Source: CAZADS01 sp964483985 (GTDB lineage Bacteria > Pseudomonadota > Alphaproteobacteria > Thalassobaculales > Thalassobaculaceae). Taken from it: 53,523 nucleotides of DNA. This document shows, piece after piece, positions 17,729 to 26,989 of this stretch (its first letter is position 1; the number at the start of each line of letters is the position of its first letter). The DNA is taken from contig CAZADS010000086.1 of assembly GCA_964483985.1 (NCBI GenBank), positions 1-53,523 of the forward strand. Direction: 5' to 3'. Made by a program: the position numbers and the translations under genes. The notes under the pieces were generated by a model, which searched no databases, had not been told where the DNA came from, and saw nothing but the letters and a program-made list of their open reading frames with translations.

Positions 17729-19189
17729 ATGAAAATTCGCGATGCTCTTACTTTTGATGATGTGTTGCTTGAGCCTGCACGCTCGTCAGTTTTACCCGCT
17801 TTAGTTGACACGGCCACACGGTTGACATCCACGATCCATCTTGGGATTCCGGTTATTTCGGCTGCTATGGACACTGTAACCGAGCACCGCTTGGCGATTG
17901 CTATGGCCCAGCTCGGGGGGCTCGGAGCTATCCATAAAAATATGCCCATAGAGCGTCAGGCTGCCGAAGTTAGGGCAGTTAAAAAGTTTGAAGCAGGGAT
18001 GGTGGTTAATCCCGTCACAATTCACGCAGACCAGACATTGGCAGATGCTTTAGCACTAATGGAGCGTCATAAAATTAGTGGTATTCCGGTGGTGCGAAGA
18101 CGCTCGGATCGCTTGGTTGGTATATTGACAAACAGGGATGTTCGTTTTGCTTCTGTAAAAGATCAGCCGGTCAGCGAACTTATGACTAAACGTGTGATTA
18201 CGGTAACGGAAAACGTTACTCCTAACGAGGCTCGACGACTTTTGCACAAACACCGAATAGAGAAACTTATAGTCGTTGACGATTCTCAGCAATGTGTTGG
18301 ATTAATAACCGTTAAAGATATTGAAAAGGCGCAAAATTATCCAAATGCTTCAAAAGATGAGCAGGGCCGGTTAAGGGTGGCCGCTGCAACAGGTATAGGA
18401 AGTGACGGCTTGGAGCGAGCTGAAGCATTATTCGACGCTGAAGTAGATGTCATCGTGGTAGATACGGCGCACGGTCATTCGGAAAATGTACTCTCATCGG
18501 TGACTAATATTCGTAAGTTATCTAATTATACCCAAATAATAGCTGGAAATGTAGCGACTGGTGACGGAGCGAAAGCACTAATCGACGCAGGTGCAGACGC
18601 AGTAAAAGTTGGAATTGGGCCCGGGTCAATCTGTACCACCCGAATGGTTGCTGGTGTTGGTGTTCCCCAATTGACAGCAATTTTAGATTCAGTTGAGGCA
18701 TGTGGTAAGGCTAACATACCCGTAATATCTGATGGCGGTATTAAATATTCTGGGGATTTGGCGAAGGCGATAGCAGCCGGAGCCGACTGTGCTATGATAG
18801 GTTCGCTGTTTGCAGGCACGGATGAGAGCCCAGGTGATGTATTCTTGTATCAAGGTAGATCCTATAAATCCTACAGAGGAATGGGTTCCATTGGAGCGAT
18901 GGCACGAGGTTCCGCGGATAGATATTTTCAAGAAGAAGTCGCTGATCATCTTAAATTGGTTCCTGAGGGTATAGAGGGGCAGGTTCCATATAAAGGGCCA
19001 ATTTTTACTGTAGTACACCAACTTATTGGAGGTTTGAGAGCCGCTATGGGTTATACTGGAAATTGCAGTATTAAAACCTTGCAAACGGAAAGCCGGTTTT
19101 TACGGATTACCAACGCTGGTTTGCGTGAAAGTCATGTACACGATGTGACTATTACACGCGAGGCACCAAACTATCGGCGTAATTTGTGA
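17729..19189 (+). CDS. guaB: Inosine-5'-monophosphate dehydrogenase
   Basis: Oxidises IMP to XMP with NAD+, the committed step of guanine nucleotide synthesis. The 486-residue protein has the TIM barrel interrupted by two CBS domains (about 92-210), the catalytic loop GPGSICTTR with C302, and the glycine-rich phosphate site GGIKYSGD. ATG 17729 is chosen because GGAGG lies five bases upstream and homologues start MKIRDALTFDDVLLEP; an upstream in-frame ATG at 17690 would add 13 unusual residues. Its stop overlaps the GTG of rsmB by three bases (GTGA), so the two are coupled. Confidence 0.97.
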   Translation: MKIRDALTFDDVLLEPARSSVLPALVDTATRLTSTIHLGIPVISAAMDTVTEHRLAIAMAQLGGLGAIHKNMPIERQAAEVRAVKKFEAGMVVNPVTIHADQTLADALALMERHKISGIPVVRRRSDRLVGILTNRDVRFASVKDQPVSELMTKRVITVTENVTPNEARRLLHKHRIEKLIVVDDSQQCVGLITVKDIEKAQNYPNASKDEQGRLRVAAATGIGSDGLERAEALFDAEVDVIVVDTAHGHSENVLSSVTNIRKLSNYTQIIAGNVATGDGAKALIDAGADAVKVGIGPGSICTTRMVAGVGVPQLTAILDSVEACGKANIPVISDGGIKYSGDLAKAIAAGADCAMIGSLFAGTDESPGDVFLYQGRSYKSYRGMGSIGAMARGSADRYFQEEVADHLKLVPEGIEGQVPYKGPIFTVVHQLIGGLRAAMGYTGNCSIKTLQTESRFLRITNAGLRESHVHDVTITREAPNYRRNL

Positions 19190-20505
19190 CACCAGCTGCA
19201 CGGAACGCTGCAGTAATAGAAATTTTGGAGCTCGCTGAAAAGGGCGGAACTAGCGTCAATCGGATAATAAACTCTTATTTAAGGATGAGACGTTACGCGG
19301 GAGCTAAAGATCGGTCGGCAATTTATAATAGAGTTTACGGAGTAATACGATGTCGATTTCGCATTGACTGGTGGTTAAAGCAAATAAACGTTGAACCTAA
19401 TTCTCGAACGCGACTTATCGCCGGATTAGCATTTTTGGGAAAGAAAACTGGAGAAATCACAGAAGAATTTTCGGGAAAATCTCTATACGGACCCGCTGGA
19501 TTAACTAAAACAGAGACTGCTGCTTATTATACTCTTTCTAAAAAGTCATTATTTAGCGATACGATGCCGAAACATATTTATTTTGAATGTCCGGATTGGA
19601 TAGCTTCTAGGTTGGCTTCGACGTTTTCTTCCCATTATGAAAGTTGCCTATCGTGTTTGAAAGAGGAGGCATCTTTTGACTTGCGATTAAACCCTATACG
19701 AAAATTGAAACAGGATTCCGTAATTAAGTCCTTATCCGCATTTGGCTTGGAAACAAGGAAGACACCATATTCCCCTTTGGGTTTACGGTCGGAATCAAAA
19801 CTCCGTATAGAAGGGACGGAACTATTTAAGACAGGAGCAATCGAAATACAAGATGAAGGAGCACAATTAGCGGCTTTATTAGTTGGCGTTGCTCCGGGCA
19901 TGCAAGTTGCAGATTTTTGTGCGGGCGTTGGCGGGAAAACTCTTATTATGGCAGCGCTTATGGCCAATAAAGGTCGAGTATTGGCTATGGATGTTTCTCG
20001 TTCTCGGCTTAATAAGGCTGCTAATCGAATTAGCAGAGCTGGTTTACATAATGTGGAAAGAAAGGTTTTGACTAATTCAAATCATCACCTTTTGAAACGG
20101 CTTTCGAAACGTTTCGACCGAGTTTTAGTTGATGTTCCGTGTACTGGCACTGGAACTTGGCGCCGCAATCCTGATTTACGATTTCGTTACGAGGAAAACG
20201 ATTTGCTCAGCATAATAAAAGTACAAGACAATATCCTCAGGAATGCGGCTAGATTGACAAAACCGGGAGGTAGGCTTGTTTATGTTACGTGTTCCCTTTT
20301 ATGGGAAGAAAATCAAGAACGAGTGTTTAAATTTATCAAGCAGCGGCCAGACTATTATCAAATTCCAATTAAAGATGTTTGGCGGGAAACAGTAAGTGCT
20401 TTAGGGGGTGGAGTATGTCCAACAGCCGATAAGACGTTACGCTTGACCCCTGATCAACATGGAACGGATGGCTTCTTTGTGGCAGTGTTGGGGAGAAAAA
20501 GGTAA
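19186..20505 (+). CDS. rsmB: 16S rRNA (cytosine-C5)-methyltransferase, RsmB family
   Basis: Makes m5C in 16S rRNA (position 967 in E. coli) using SAM. The 439-residue protein has an N-terminal NusB-like helical domain (about 1-130), then the Rossmann methyltransferase with SAM motif VADFCAGVGGKT. It has the two conserved Cys: C319 in DVPCTGTGTWRRNPD (motif IV) and C369 in VTCSLLWEEN (motif VI, the covalent nucleophile). GTG 19186 overlaps the guaB stop, a linkage widespread in Rhodospirillales. It could be a paralogue with a different target cytosine. Confidence 0.93.
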   Translation: MTPAARNAAVIEILELAEKGGTSVNRIINSYLRMRRYAGAKDRSAIYNRVYGVIRCRFRIDWWLKQINVEPNSRTRLIAGLAFLGKKTGEITEEFSGKSLYGPAGLTKTETAAYYTLSKKSLFSDTMPKHIYFECPDWIASRLASTFSSHYESCLSCLKEEASFDLRLNPIRKLKQDSVIKSLSAFGLETRKTPYSPLGLRSESKLRIEGTELFKTGAIEIQDEGAQLAALLVGVAPGMQVADFCAGVGGKTLIMAALMANKGRVLAMDVSRSRLNKAANRISRAGLHNVERKVLTNSNHHLLKRLSKRFDRVLVDVPCTGTGTWRRNPDLRFRYEENDLLSIIKVQDNILRNAARLTKPGGRLVYVTCSLLWEENQERVFKFIKQRPDYYQIPIKDVWRETVSALGGGVCPTADKTLRLTPDQHGTDGFFVAVLGRKR

Positions 20506-20626
20506 TAAATTTCTACCTCCTTTACTAAGCATTAGGAATTTACTTTTGCAAATAACCACCAAGCCATCGACATTTAGTTTGATGGGTCGTTAGGGTTTAT
20601 ATGTTCATATGCTTTGGGCGTGATTA

Positions 20627-21205
20627 GTGGACCACTCCTTTGAAATTAAAATCAGACCGGCGATTTCTTCTGATTCGTCTGGTATTGTGGATGTTCGCGT
20701 GGATACCTGGCGCGATTCCTATGTCGGATTAATACCCGATAATTATCTGATAAAAATGCCAAAGACACATGATGCTCGCCATTGGTTTCGTATAATTGAA
20801 CGGCTAGCTGATCCTTGGCAATTTGCAGTTGCTGAATACGATGGAAAGATTGTTGGATATTGTTACGGAGGCCGATCACGGATAGCTGGCGGGAAAGCCA
20901 TTGGGGGTTATGGGGGCTTGGCTGAAATTTATGAGTTGTATGTTCATCCTAATTTCCAGCGCCATGGAGTTGGAACTTCGCTGTTGTTGCAATTAGTAAA
21001 ACGCTTTGGGCAATTAGGTTATACCGGATTAACACTATCCATGTTGGCTGGGAATAAGTTGGGAAAGCGCTTCTATGAGCATTTAGGAGGTGTAATGGAA
21101 ACCGAATTCTTGAGTACATTTATGGGGATTTCAACTCGAGAGTGTTTGTATCGGTGGTGGGATTTGGACTCTTTAATTAAGAAGCTTGAATCGGTAGCAG
21201 GATGA
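20627..21205 (+). CDS. GNAT family N-acetyltransferase
   Basis: A 192-residue acetyl-CoA-dependent acetyltransferase. The fold is shown by the N-terminal strand-helix IKIRPAISSDSSGIVDVR, motif A (IYELYVHPNFQRHGVGTSLL, with the pyrophosphate loop around 118-124) and motif B near GNKLGKRFYEHLGG. Start GTG 20627. It stands alone after rsmB, with no toxin-antitoxin partner or ribosomal-protein gene nearby. The acceptor substrate is unknown. Confidence 0.88.
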   Translation: MDHSFEIKIRPAISSDSSGIVDVRVDTWRDSYVGLIPDNYLIKMPKTHDARHWFRIIERLADPWQFAVAEYDGKIVGYCYGGRSRIAGGKAIGGYGGLAEIYELYVHPNFQRHGVGTSLLLQLVKRFGQLGYTGLTLSMLAGNKLGKRFYEHLGGVMETEFLSTFMGISTRECLYRWWDLDSLIKKLESVAG

Positions 21206-21266
21206 ATAAAATCAATTTCCCGCCAACCCTTAATAATTTTAATTCTAATTTACTATTGAAACAACA

Positions 21267-21296
21267 TTGACATCTTGTTTCTAAGTTGCATTTAAT
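21267..21296 (+). promoter_or_regulatory. Sigma70-like promoter for TPP riboswitch transcript
   Basis: TTGACA (21267-21272) and TTTAAT (21291-21296) are separated by 18 bases. Transcription would start near 21303, at the 5' edge of the riboswitch. Confidence 0.55.
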
Positions 21297-21299
21297 TGG

Positions 21300-21400
21300 T
21301 GGCCTGGGGGAGCCTTTTGGGGCTGAGATACCGAATTAGTTGTTTCGGTGACCCTTTGAACCTGATCCAGATAATGCTGGCGCAGGGAGCGGGGCTTCCT
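21300..21400 (+). promoter_or_regulatory. TPP riboswitch (THI element)
   Basis: The conserved boxes of the thiamine-pyrophosphate aptamer are present in order: CTGGGGGAGCC, GGCTGAGATACC (21321-21332), GACCCTTTGAACCTGATC (21350-21367), and the closing part with TAATGCTGGCGCAGGGA (21372-21388). The aptamer sits about 70 bases before the start of a thiamine-precursor-binding protein. I see no clear terminator, so control is probably of translation, lowering expression when TPP is plentiful. Confidence 0.95.
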
Positions 21401-21465
21401 CAGTTTTCCTGTTTCCCTACTGTGCTAAATTTATTTGTTGTTAGCTAAAGAATGGAAGTAGGAAT

Positions 21466-22437
21466 ATGTGTACTAAGATTAAGATAATTTCGGTTGCCGT
21501 TGCGGTATCAATCTTTATATTTTTTAAATTCAGCTCGTATGCTGTTGCCCAACAGAAGCTTACTGTTATTTTAGATTGGTTTTTGAATCCGGATCACGCA
21601 ACACTGGTCGTTGCGGATGAACTTGGGTTTTTTAAGGAATTTGGCCTCGAAGTTGCGCTAATTGAGCCAGCCGATCCGAATGATCCGCCTAAACTCGTCG
21701 CGGCAGGCAAGGCAGACCTAGCAATTTCTTATCAGCCACAGCTACACTTGCAATATTCCGAAGGTCTCCCACTCAGTCGTATTGGGACTTTAGTTGCTAC
21801 ACCTCTGACGACCTTATTGGTTTTAGCTGAAAGTCCAATAAAGAGCATAAAGGATTTAAAAGGTAAAAAAATAGGTTTTTCAGTTGGTGGATTTGAAGAC
21901 GCAATCTTGGCGGCAATGCTAGAACGCCATGGACTCTCTAAGAATGATGTCGAATTGATTAATGTAAATTTTTCTCTCAGCCCATCTCTTATTTCCGGTC
22001 AAGTAGATGCCGTAATCGGCGCTTATCGCAATTTCGAGTTGAATCAGATGGAAATCGTGGGCAGGCCAGGAAGGGCTTTTTATGTTGAAGAAGAGGGAGT
22101 TCCTGCTTACGATGAATTGATAATAATTTCGAATAACCGTAATTTGGATCGTCCAGAATTGGCATCTTTCATCCATGCTTTAGAGCGAGCGGTCCAATTC
22201 ACCATTAATCACCCTAATAAAGCTTGGAATTTATTCAAAAATTACAAAAAAGGATTGGACGACGAACTTAATAGACGAGCATTTAGGGATACGTTACCGA
22301 GGTTTGCGTTGCGACCAGGTGCTCTTGATCGGTCGCGATATCAAAACTTTGCGAAATTTCTAGTCCGACAAGGTTTGATCAAAGAATCAGGTCGATTATC
22401 AGATTACGCTACGGAGTTAGATCGTCGTTATCCTTAG
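21466..22437 (+). CDS. thiY: Thiamine-pyrimidine-precursor ABC substrate-binding protein
   Basis: Periplasmic NMT1/THI5-like binding protein of 323 residues. Residues 1-28 are a signal peptide with a hydrophobic core and an AVA-Q cleavage site. The mature start LTVILDWFLNPDHATLVVA and the hinge motif KDLKGKKIGFSVGGFED are typical of ThiY/ThiX-type proteins, which bind formyl-aminopyrimidine or HMP for ThiXYZ uptake. The eukaryotic CCCFC motif of the THI5 synthase is absent. The TPP riboswitch upstream supports a thiamine role. No permease or ATPase gene follows, so it must work with components encoded elsewhere. Confidence 0.9.
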   Translation: MCTKIKIISVAVAVSIFIFFKFSSYAVAQQKLTVILDWFLNPDHATLVVADELGFFKEFGLEVALIEPADPNDPPKLVAAGKADLAISYQPQLHLQYSEGLPLSRIGTLVATPLTTLLVLAESPIKSIKDLKGKKIGFSVGGFEDAILAAMLERHGLSKNDVELINVNFSLSPSLISGQVDAVIGAYRNFELNQMEIVGRPGRAFYVEEEGVPAYDELIIISNNRNLDRPELASFIHALERAVQFTINHPNKAWNLFKNYKKGLDDELNRRAFRDTLPRFALRPGALDRSRYQNFAKFLVRQGLIKESGRLSDYATELDRRYP

Positions 22438-22539
22438 GTTTATGATAATACTTGACATCGAATTCCGCTGCTCAATGGAAGCTCGATTTGGGTGGCATCA
22501 TTTGAATTGTATCGTTGATGGTATGGAAGGATATAAGAG

Positions 22540-23832
22540 ATGAAGTTTGGTTTGTTGTATGAAATGCAACTCCCTAGACCTTGGAAAGAGAAATCAGATT
22601 ATCAACAAATTCATGAGGCGGTTGACGAAATAGAATTGGCCGACCAGTTAGGGTATGATTACATTTGGGCGAATGAGCATCATTTTTTGGAAGAGTATTC
22701 CCATTCGTCGGCTCCGGAGGTTTTCCTAGGGTTTTGTGCCCGCAATACAAAACAGATTCGACTTGGACATGCCGTAGTTTTATCACCACCGGGTTACAAC
22801 CAACCAGCACGGGTTGCCGAGCGTATTGGAACCCTAGATTTAGTCTCTAATGGGCGAGTGGATTTTGGCACTGGCGAGAGCGCATCCAGGATAGAACTCG
22901 AAGGTTATGGAGTTGACCCTGATAAAAAGAAGGCAATGTGGGCAGAGTGTACCGAGCAAACGGCAAATATGATGGTCATGGATCCGTACCCTGGATTTAA
23001 GGGGGATTTTTTTTCAATGCCGGCCCGTAATGTAATCCCAAAGCCGATCCAAAAGCCGCACCCACCAATTTGGGTGGCTTGTTCTAGACGGGAAACCATT
23101 CATGCTGCGGCTAGGGCGGGTATCGGGGCTTTAGCTTTTGCATTTATTGATCCAGAAGAAGCATCAAAATGGGTTAGCGAATATTATGATATAATTAAAT
23201 CTGAAGAATGCGTCCCCATTGGTCATTCTGTTAATGCCAATATAGCAATGTGTACAGGATTTTCTGTTCACGAAGATCCAGAGGAAGCTAAGCGACGTGG
23301 GGCGGAAGGGTTTCAATATTTTGGATATAGCCTTGGTCACTATTATGTTTATGGTCACCATACTCCGGGGAAAACCAATATTTGGGAACGTTTTAAGAGA
23401 GCGCAGCCTGATATGGAGGCTGTTGGAGCCGGAAGAGGAGTAGGAACACCGGAGCAGATACGAAAGCATCTACAAAAATTTTCAGACGTAGGAGTAGATC
23501 AAGTTATTTTTATTCAGCAGAGTGGCAAAAACGAACATGAGCATATTTGCGATTCGTTAAAACTATTTGCTAAATCTGTTATGCCACATTTTAAAAATTT
23601 GGAAAAAGAACGAGAGCGCAAGAAGGAACAGGAGCTTGCTCCTCATATTGAAGCAGCTTTGGCTCGAAAACAAAAGATGTCGCCAGCAACGTCTGAGTCT
23701 AATCCAGAAGTTGTGGCCTACGGGCGTTCTATCATTCAAAGTAATCAAGACCCAGCGGCTAAATCAAGTCATCACTCTGCCGCTGATATCATGACGCCGT
23801 TGCAGGATCCTCTTAGCCCTGCTGCTGATTAA
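22540..23832 (+). CDS. LLM-class flavin-dependent monooxygenase
   Basis: A 430-residue luciferase-like protein. The (beta/alpha)8 fold is marked by MKFGLLYEMQLP, the WANEHHF segment near 43-49, GTGESASRIELEGYG near 111 and KPHPPIWVA near 168. Such enzymes use FMNH2 from a partner reductase to oxidise an organic substrate. Residues about 360-430 form a charged, then Ser/Pro-rich tail that the usual family length of about 340 lacks. An Fe-S protein follows 40 nt later and may be co-transcribed. No flavin reductase gene is adjacent; the reductase module in the 1459 fusion is distant. The substrate is unknown. Confidence 0.88.
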   Translation: MKFGLLYEMQLPRPWKEKSDYQQIHEAVDEIELADQLGYDYIWANEHHFLEEYSHSSAPEVFLGFCARNTKQIRLGHAVVLSPPGYNQPARVAERIGTLDLVSNGRVDFGTGESASRIELEGYGVDPDKKKAMWAECTEQTANMMVMDPYPGFKGDFFSMPARNVIPKPIQKPHPPIWVACSRRETIHAAARAGIGALAFAFIDPEEASKWVSEYYDIIKSEECVPIGHSVNANIAMCTGFSVHEDPEEAKRRGAEGFQYFGYSLGHYYVYGHHTPGKTNIWERFKRAQPDMEAVGAGRGVGTPEQIRKHLQKFSDVGVDQVIFIQQSGKNEHEHICDSLKLFAKSVMPHFKNLEKERERKKEQELAPHIEAALARKQKMSPATSESNPEVVAYGRSIIQSNQDPAAKSSHHSAADIMTPLQDPLSPAAD

Positions 23833-23872
23833 TGAGGAATAGGATAGGAAATTAGCTAAAAAAGGTGTTGCA

Positions 23873-25216
23873 ATGAATTCAAGTGTCTCTGGTTCTGCGC
23901 AAAAGTTTGTGGCCTCTCTTGACAGGCGTGTGGATGAAATACTGGAAGCTTGTACCCGCTGTGGCGCTTGTGAAGCTGTGTGCCCCACGCCCGTGCTCAA
24001 AGGCATTGAAACCACAGTAAGCAATGAGTTGGTGAGCGGGATATTGGAAATCCTACGGGATGGATCTGGTCCAGCTAAATCAGAAGAATGGGCGAAAGCG
24101 TGTTGTGGAACCGGAGTGTGCGGTACTGTATGTGAATATGGTATCAACCCACGGTTTATGCTTGCGATGGCTCGTCGGGCATTGAATGAGAGTCGACCAG
24201 AGTATGATAGGAAAACGTCTGGAAGAGACGCTTTTAGAAAAATGAGCCGTGGTGTGCGCGTACTGTCTCGTTTGCAACTTCCGCAAGAGATCTTGAATCG
24301 GATAAGCCCAAAATCCCACCCAGAACGAACGGATCCGCCCGATCTCATTTTTTATACCGGGTGTAACATGCTAAAAACTCCACACATCGGTCTTTTATGT
24401 TTGGATATTCTCGAACGAATGGGCTTTACATATGAAGTTTATGGCGGACCGTCTGCTTGTTGCGGTATTTTGCAATTTAGGTCTGGCGATGACGTAAATG
24501 CGGGGCGGCAAGCATTCACCACTATCGAAAGATTTAAGAAAACTAAGGCATCCGAAGTCCTGTCCTGGTGTCCAACTTGTCAAATTCAATTCAATGAGGT
24601 TTCATTGCCAAGTTATGAGGAAACGACTGGATCTTCATTTGCCATGACAATGTTTCCTGTTTTTCTTTTGCGTCATATAGATAAATTGCGACCTCATTTA
24701 ATACACTCTGTCAACAAGCGAGTGTCCATTCACAAATATGCGGGAGGACTGGGCGTTGTCGAGGCAGTGAATGAACTGCTCTCTACAATTCCAGGATTGA
24801 AAATCGTTGATCTTGGCAATGAAAGTATAGGGTATACAGGCACGGCGTTAGAGCCAATGAAAGAGTATCGAAAAGCTTCAGTTTTACGGTCCTTACAGAC
24901 TGCAGAGGACTTAAACATTGATACTTTGATTGGCATTTATCATAGCGACCATAGAGAATTTAGTGGCCATGAAGAAGCGTGGAATTTTACTATCGCTAAT
25001 TATATGGAACTGATTGGCGAAAGTATGGGAATTCGTCAACCGGATATTTTCAAACAATTAAAATTAATGAGGGATGTTGATGCTATTTTGGTCAGTACCT
25101 CTAAATTGATAGAGGAACATGGTCTAAATTTAGAAGAGGTCAGAGAGGTAGTACTTGCTGATATGATAGGCGATCAGCACCTTCCTATTGATAGAACGCA
25201 TCATTTTTCTGAATAA
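23873..25216 (+). CDS. Fe-S/CCG-domain oxidoreductase (GlpC/HdrD-like)
   Basis: A 447-residue electron-transfer protein. Residues 27-37 hold a full 4Fe-4S motif (CTRCGACEAVC). A second site at 77-87 (CCGTGVCGTVC) is irregular: the usual second Cys of CxxCxxCxxxC is not in place, and C78 may substitute. A complete CCG motif follows, with a Cys in YTGCNMLK, CC in ACCGI and CxxC in WCPTCQ, as in heterodisulfide reductase HdrB/HdrD and GlpC. A second CCG domain near 285-330 looks degenerate. It probably passes electrons between a quinone or flavoprotein and an unknown acceptor. It lies 40 nt after the luciferase-like gene. Confidence 0.85.
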   Translation: MNSSVSGSAQKFVASLDRRVDEILEACTRCGACEAVCPTPVLKGIETTVSNELVSGILEILRDGSGPAKSEEWAKACCGTGVCGTVCEYGINPRFMLAMARRALNESRPEYDRKTSGRDAFRKMSRGVRVLSRLQLPQEILNRISPKSHPERTDPPDLIFYTGCNMLKTPHIGLLCLDILERMGFTYEVYGGPSACCGILQFRSGDDVNAGRQAFTTIERFKKTKASEVLSWCPTCQIQFNEVSLPSYEETTGSSFAMTMFPVFLLRHIDKLRPHLIHSVNKRVSIHKYAGGLGVVEAVNELLSTIPGLKIVDLGNESIGYTGTALEPMKEYRKASVLRSLQTAEDLNIDTLIGIYHSDHREFSGHEEAWNFTIANYMELIGESMGIRQPDIFKQLKLMRDVDAILVSTSKLIEEHGLNLEEVREVVLADMIGDQHLPIDRTHHFSE

Positions 25217-25261
25217 ATTATTCAGTAAATGGTATGGAATTAAACCTATTTTTACAAAACT

Positions 25262-25948
25262 CTAGGAAAGAATAAGATCTGCCAATCGTTCCGGTTCGCT
25301 CAACATTGGATAATGTCCCGTTTCTAGTTCGTGCCAGGTTGCGTTCAATATTCTAGCAGTCCTTTGCTGATGTCCTTTTGGTGGATTGATGCTCTTCGTA
25401 CACCATATTACTGAAGCTCTCCAGCTTTGAGACCAAAATGTTTTTAATTCTACGGGGTCACGCATGCACGCAATTGGTTGTAAAGTATAGCGATTTATTG
25501 CCCAGGTTTTTGTCGGCTCATTTAAGTCTTTAAATAGTCTGCCAATGACATCTGAACGGGGCGGGCCGGATGCTAAACCGGTATCGATTGCATTCTTGCG
25601 TTCCACAAAATCTGGGATCCGTTCACCGTCCATTAGAGCCAAAGCGTCCACAAAAATCAATCTTCCCACTCTCTCGCGCATCATTTCAGCTGCCTTGGCC
25701 ATTATCATTCCCCCGGAACTGGTACCCACGAGAACGGCATCATTAATATCTTCGTAGAACATTAAACTAGCGATTTCATCAGCTTGCGTCTCGGTGGTGA
25801 TTCCGGCTCGCAGTTGATGTGCCCTTTCAGCACATCCTTCAAGAGTTGGCGTATATATTTTGTGTCCTCTGTTCTGGAGAATGTTAGCTACAGACTGCCA
25901 GATCCACGCACCTTGATAAGCTCCATGAATAAGAATTATGGTTGACAT
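25262..25948 (-). CDS. Alpha/beta-hydrolase fold protein
   Basis: A 228-residue hydrolase of the hydroxynitrile-lyase/pheophytinase-like group. The oxyanion motif LIHGAYQGAWIW is at residues 6-17, the nucleophile elbow VGTSSGG near 95-101, and the catalytic His in the terminal ELETGHYPMLSEPE. A strong GGAAGGAAAT ribosome site precedes ATG 25948, which follows the dehydrogenase stop by four bases, so the two are co-transcribed. The substrate is unknown; small esters or carbonyl adducts are usual for the group. Confidence 0.88.
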   Translation of the reverse strand: MSTIILIHGAYQGAWIWQSVANILQNRGHKIYTPTLEGCAERAHQLRAGITTETQADEIASLMFYEDINDAVLVGTSSGGMIMAKAAEMMRERVGRLIFVDALALMDGERIPDFVERKNAIDTGLASGPPRSDVIGRLFKDLNEPTKTWAINRYTLQPIACMRDPVELKTFWSQSWRASVIWCTKSINPPKGHQQRTARILNATWHELETGHYPMLSEPERLADLILS

Positions 25949-25952
25949 TGAA

Positions 25953-26849
25953 TTATTTCCTTCCTACCACGTTGACATCGGCCAATTGTTCGTAAATTTT
26001 AACTACTGCGCTAGAGTCCTGCTTATTTAGACCTGCTGTTCTCGCCATTTGATAAACTTGTTGACTTAGGTTTGCCATCAAGGTAGGCACGCCAATTTTC
26101 TTAGCGTAAGCGGTAATAAGTTCCTGATCTTTGTAAACGATATCCATCGTGCCTCCAGGTTTAAAATCACCCGCTATTATTCTTGGGGTTCTAAGATCAA
26201 AAGCAGCACTTGCTCCCGAGCTCGTTTTAATTACTTGATACATCTTCTCTAACCCGATGCCGGATTTCACTCCAATGGTTAGGCCTTCTATGAGGGTTAT
26301 TGTATTTGTAATGGCAAGCATGTTGTTGATGAGCTTCAATATTAGTCCTTGCCCCTGATCACCAATATAAAATGCATCAGTTCCGACTGCAGCAAAGATG
26401 TCTTGGCATTTATCAAACAATTTTTTATCCCCGCCTACCATCACTGTGAGGCTACCATCTTGTGCCCGCGCGGTTCCGCCACTGATCGGGGCATCAAGCA
26501 GGTGAATATTTTTTCTGATTAAGTCCTTAGCAATGTCTTTAGCGATTAAAGGGTCAATGGTAGACATGCAAATTATGATATGTTCTGGTTTGGCACCGTG
26601 GATTATACCGTTGTGGCCATAAATAACCTCTTTGACTTGGTCTGTTGTTTCAACCAGACATATTGAACGTGTTGACTCCTCCGCTACTTGCTTTGGAGAA
26701 TCTGCTATTGCCACTCCAATTTCACAAAAAAGATCAGATTTGTTTTTGTCGATGTCGTGCACCACTAATGGGATGCCAGAAGTTGCAATGTTTTTAGCCA
26801 TAGGCTTACCCATAGCCCCGAGGCCAATAAATCCTGTCTTTTCGCCCAT
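25953..26849 (-). CDS. Beta-hydroxyacid dehydrogenase (3-hydroxyisobutyrate dehydrogenase family)
   Basis: NAD(P)-dependent oxidoreductase of 298 residues. N-terminal Rossmann fold with GFIGLGAMGKPMA, substrate motif DAPISGGTARAQDGSLTVMV, and catalytic Lys in GLILKLINNM. I chose ATG 26849: GGAG is six bases upstream, whereas the in-frame ATG at 26855 directly abuts GGAG. It is first in a two-gene operon with the alpha/beta hydrolase, divergent from another hydrolase at 26990. Possible substrates include 3-hydroxyisobutyrate, tartronate semialdehyde and other 2- or 3-hydroxy acids. Confidence 0.93.
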   Translation of the reverse strand: MGEKTGFIGLGAMGKPMAKNIATSGIPLVVHDIDKNKSDLFCEIGVAIADSPKQVAEESTRSICLVETTDQVKEVIYGHNGIIHGAKPEHIIICMSTIDPLIAKDIAKDLIRKNIHLLDAPISGGTARAQDGSLTVMVGGDKKLFDKCQDIFAAVGTDAFYIGDQGQGLILKLINNMLAITNTITLIEGLTIGVKSGIGLEKMYQVIKTSSGASAAFDLRTPRIIAGDFKPGGTMDIVYKDQELITAYAKKIGVPTLMANLSQQVYQMARTAGLNKQDSSAVVKIYEQLADVNVVGRK

Positions 26850-26989
26850 TATCATCTCCGAGCTTGGATCTGAAATATACCGTACTGTTTTATTGTTTAT
26901 AACTTTAGTCTATCGTCTAAAGTGAAAAGTGATAGCGCTGGTTTTTATATATCGGATAGTTGTTAAAACGTTTAATGGAGGTAGTTTTT

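Noticed and set aside
23764..24348. Minus-strand ORF of 194 codons opposite the Fe-S oxidoreductase
   Set aside because: The plus-strand frame carries the cluster motifs; the minus product is Ser/Arg-rich without family features.
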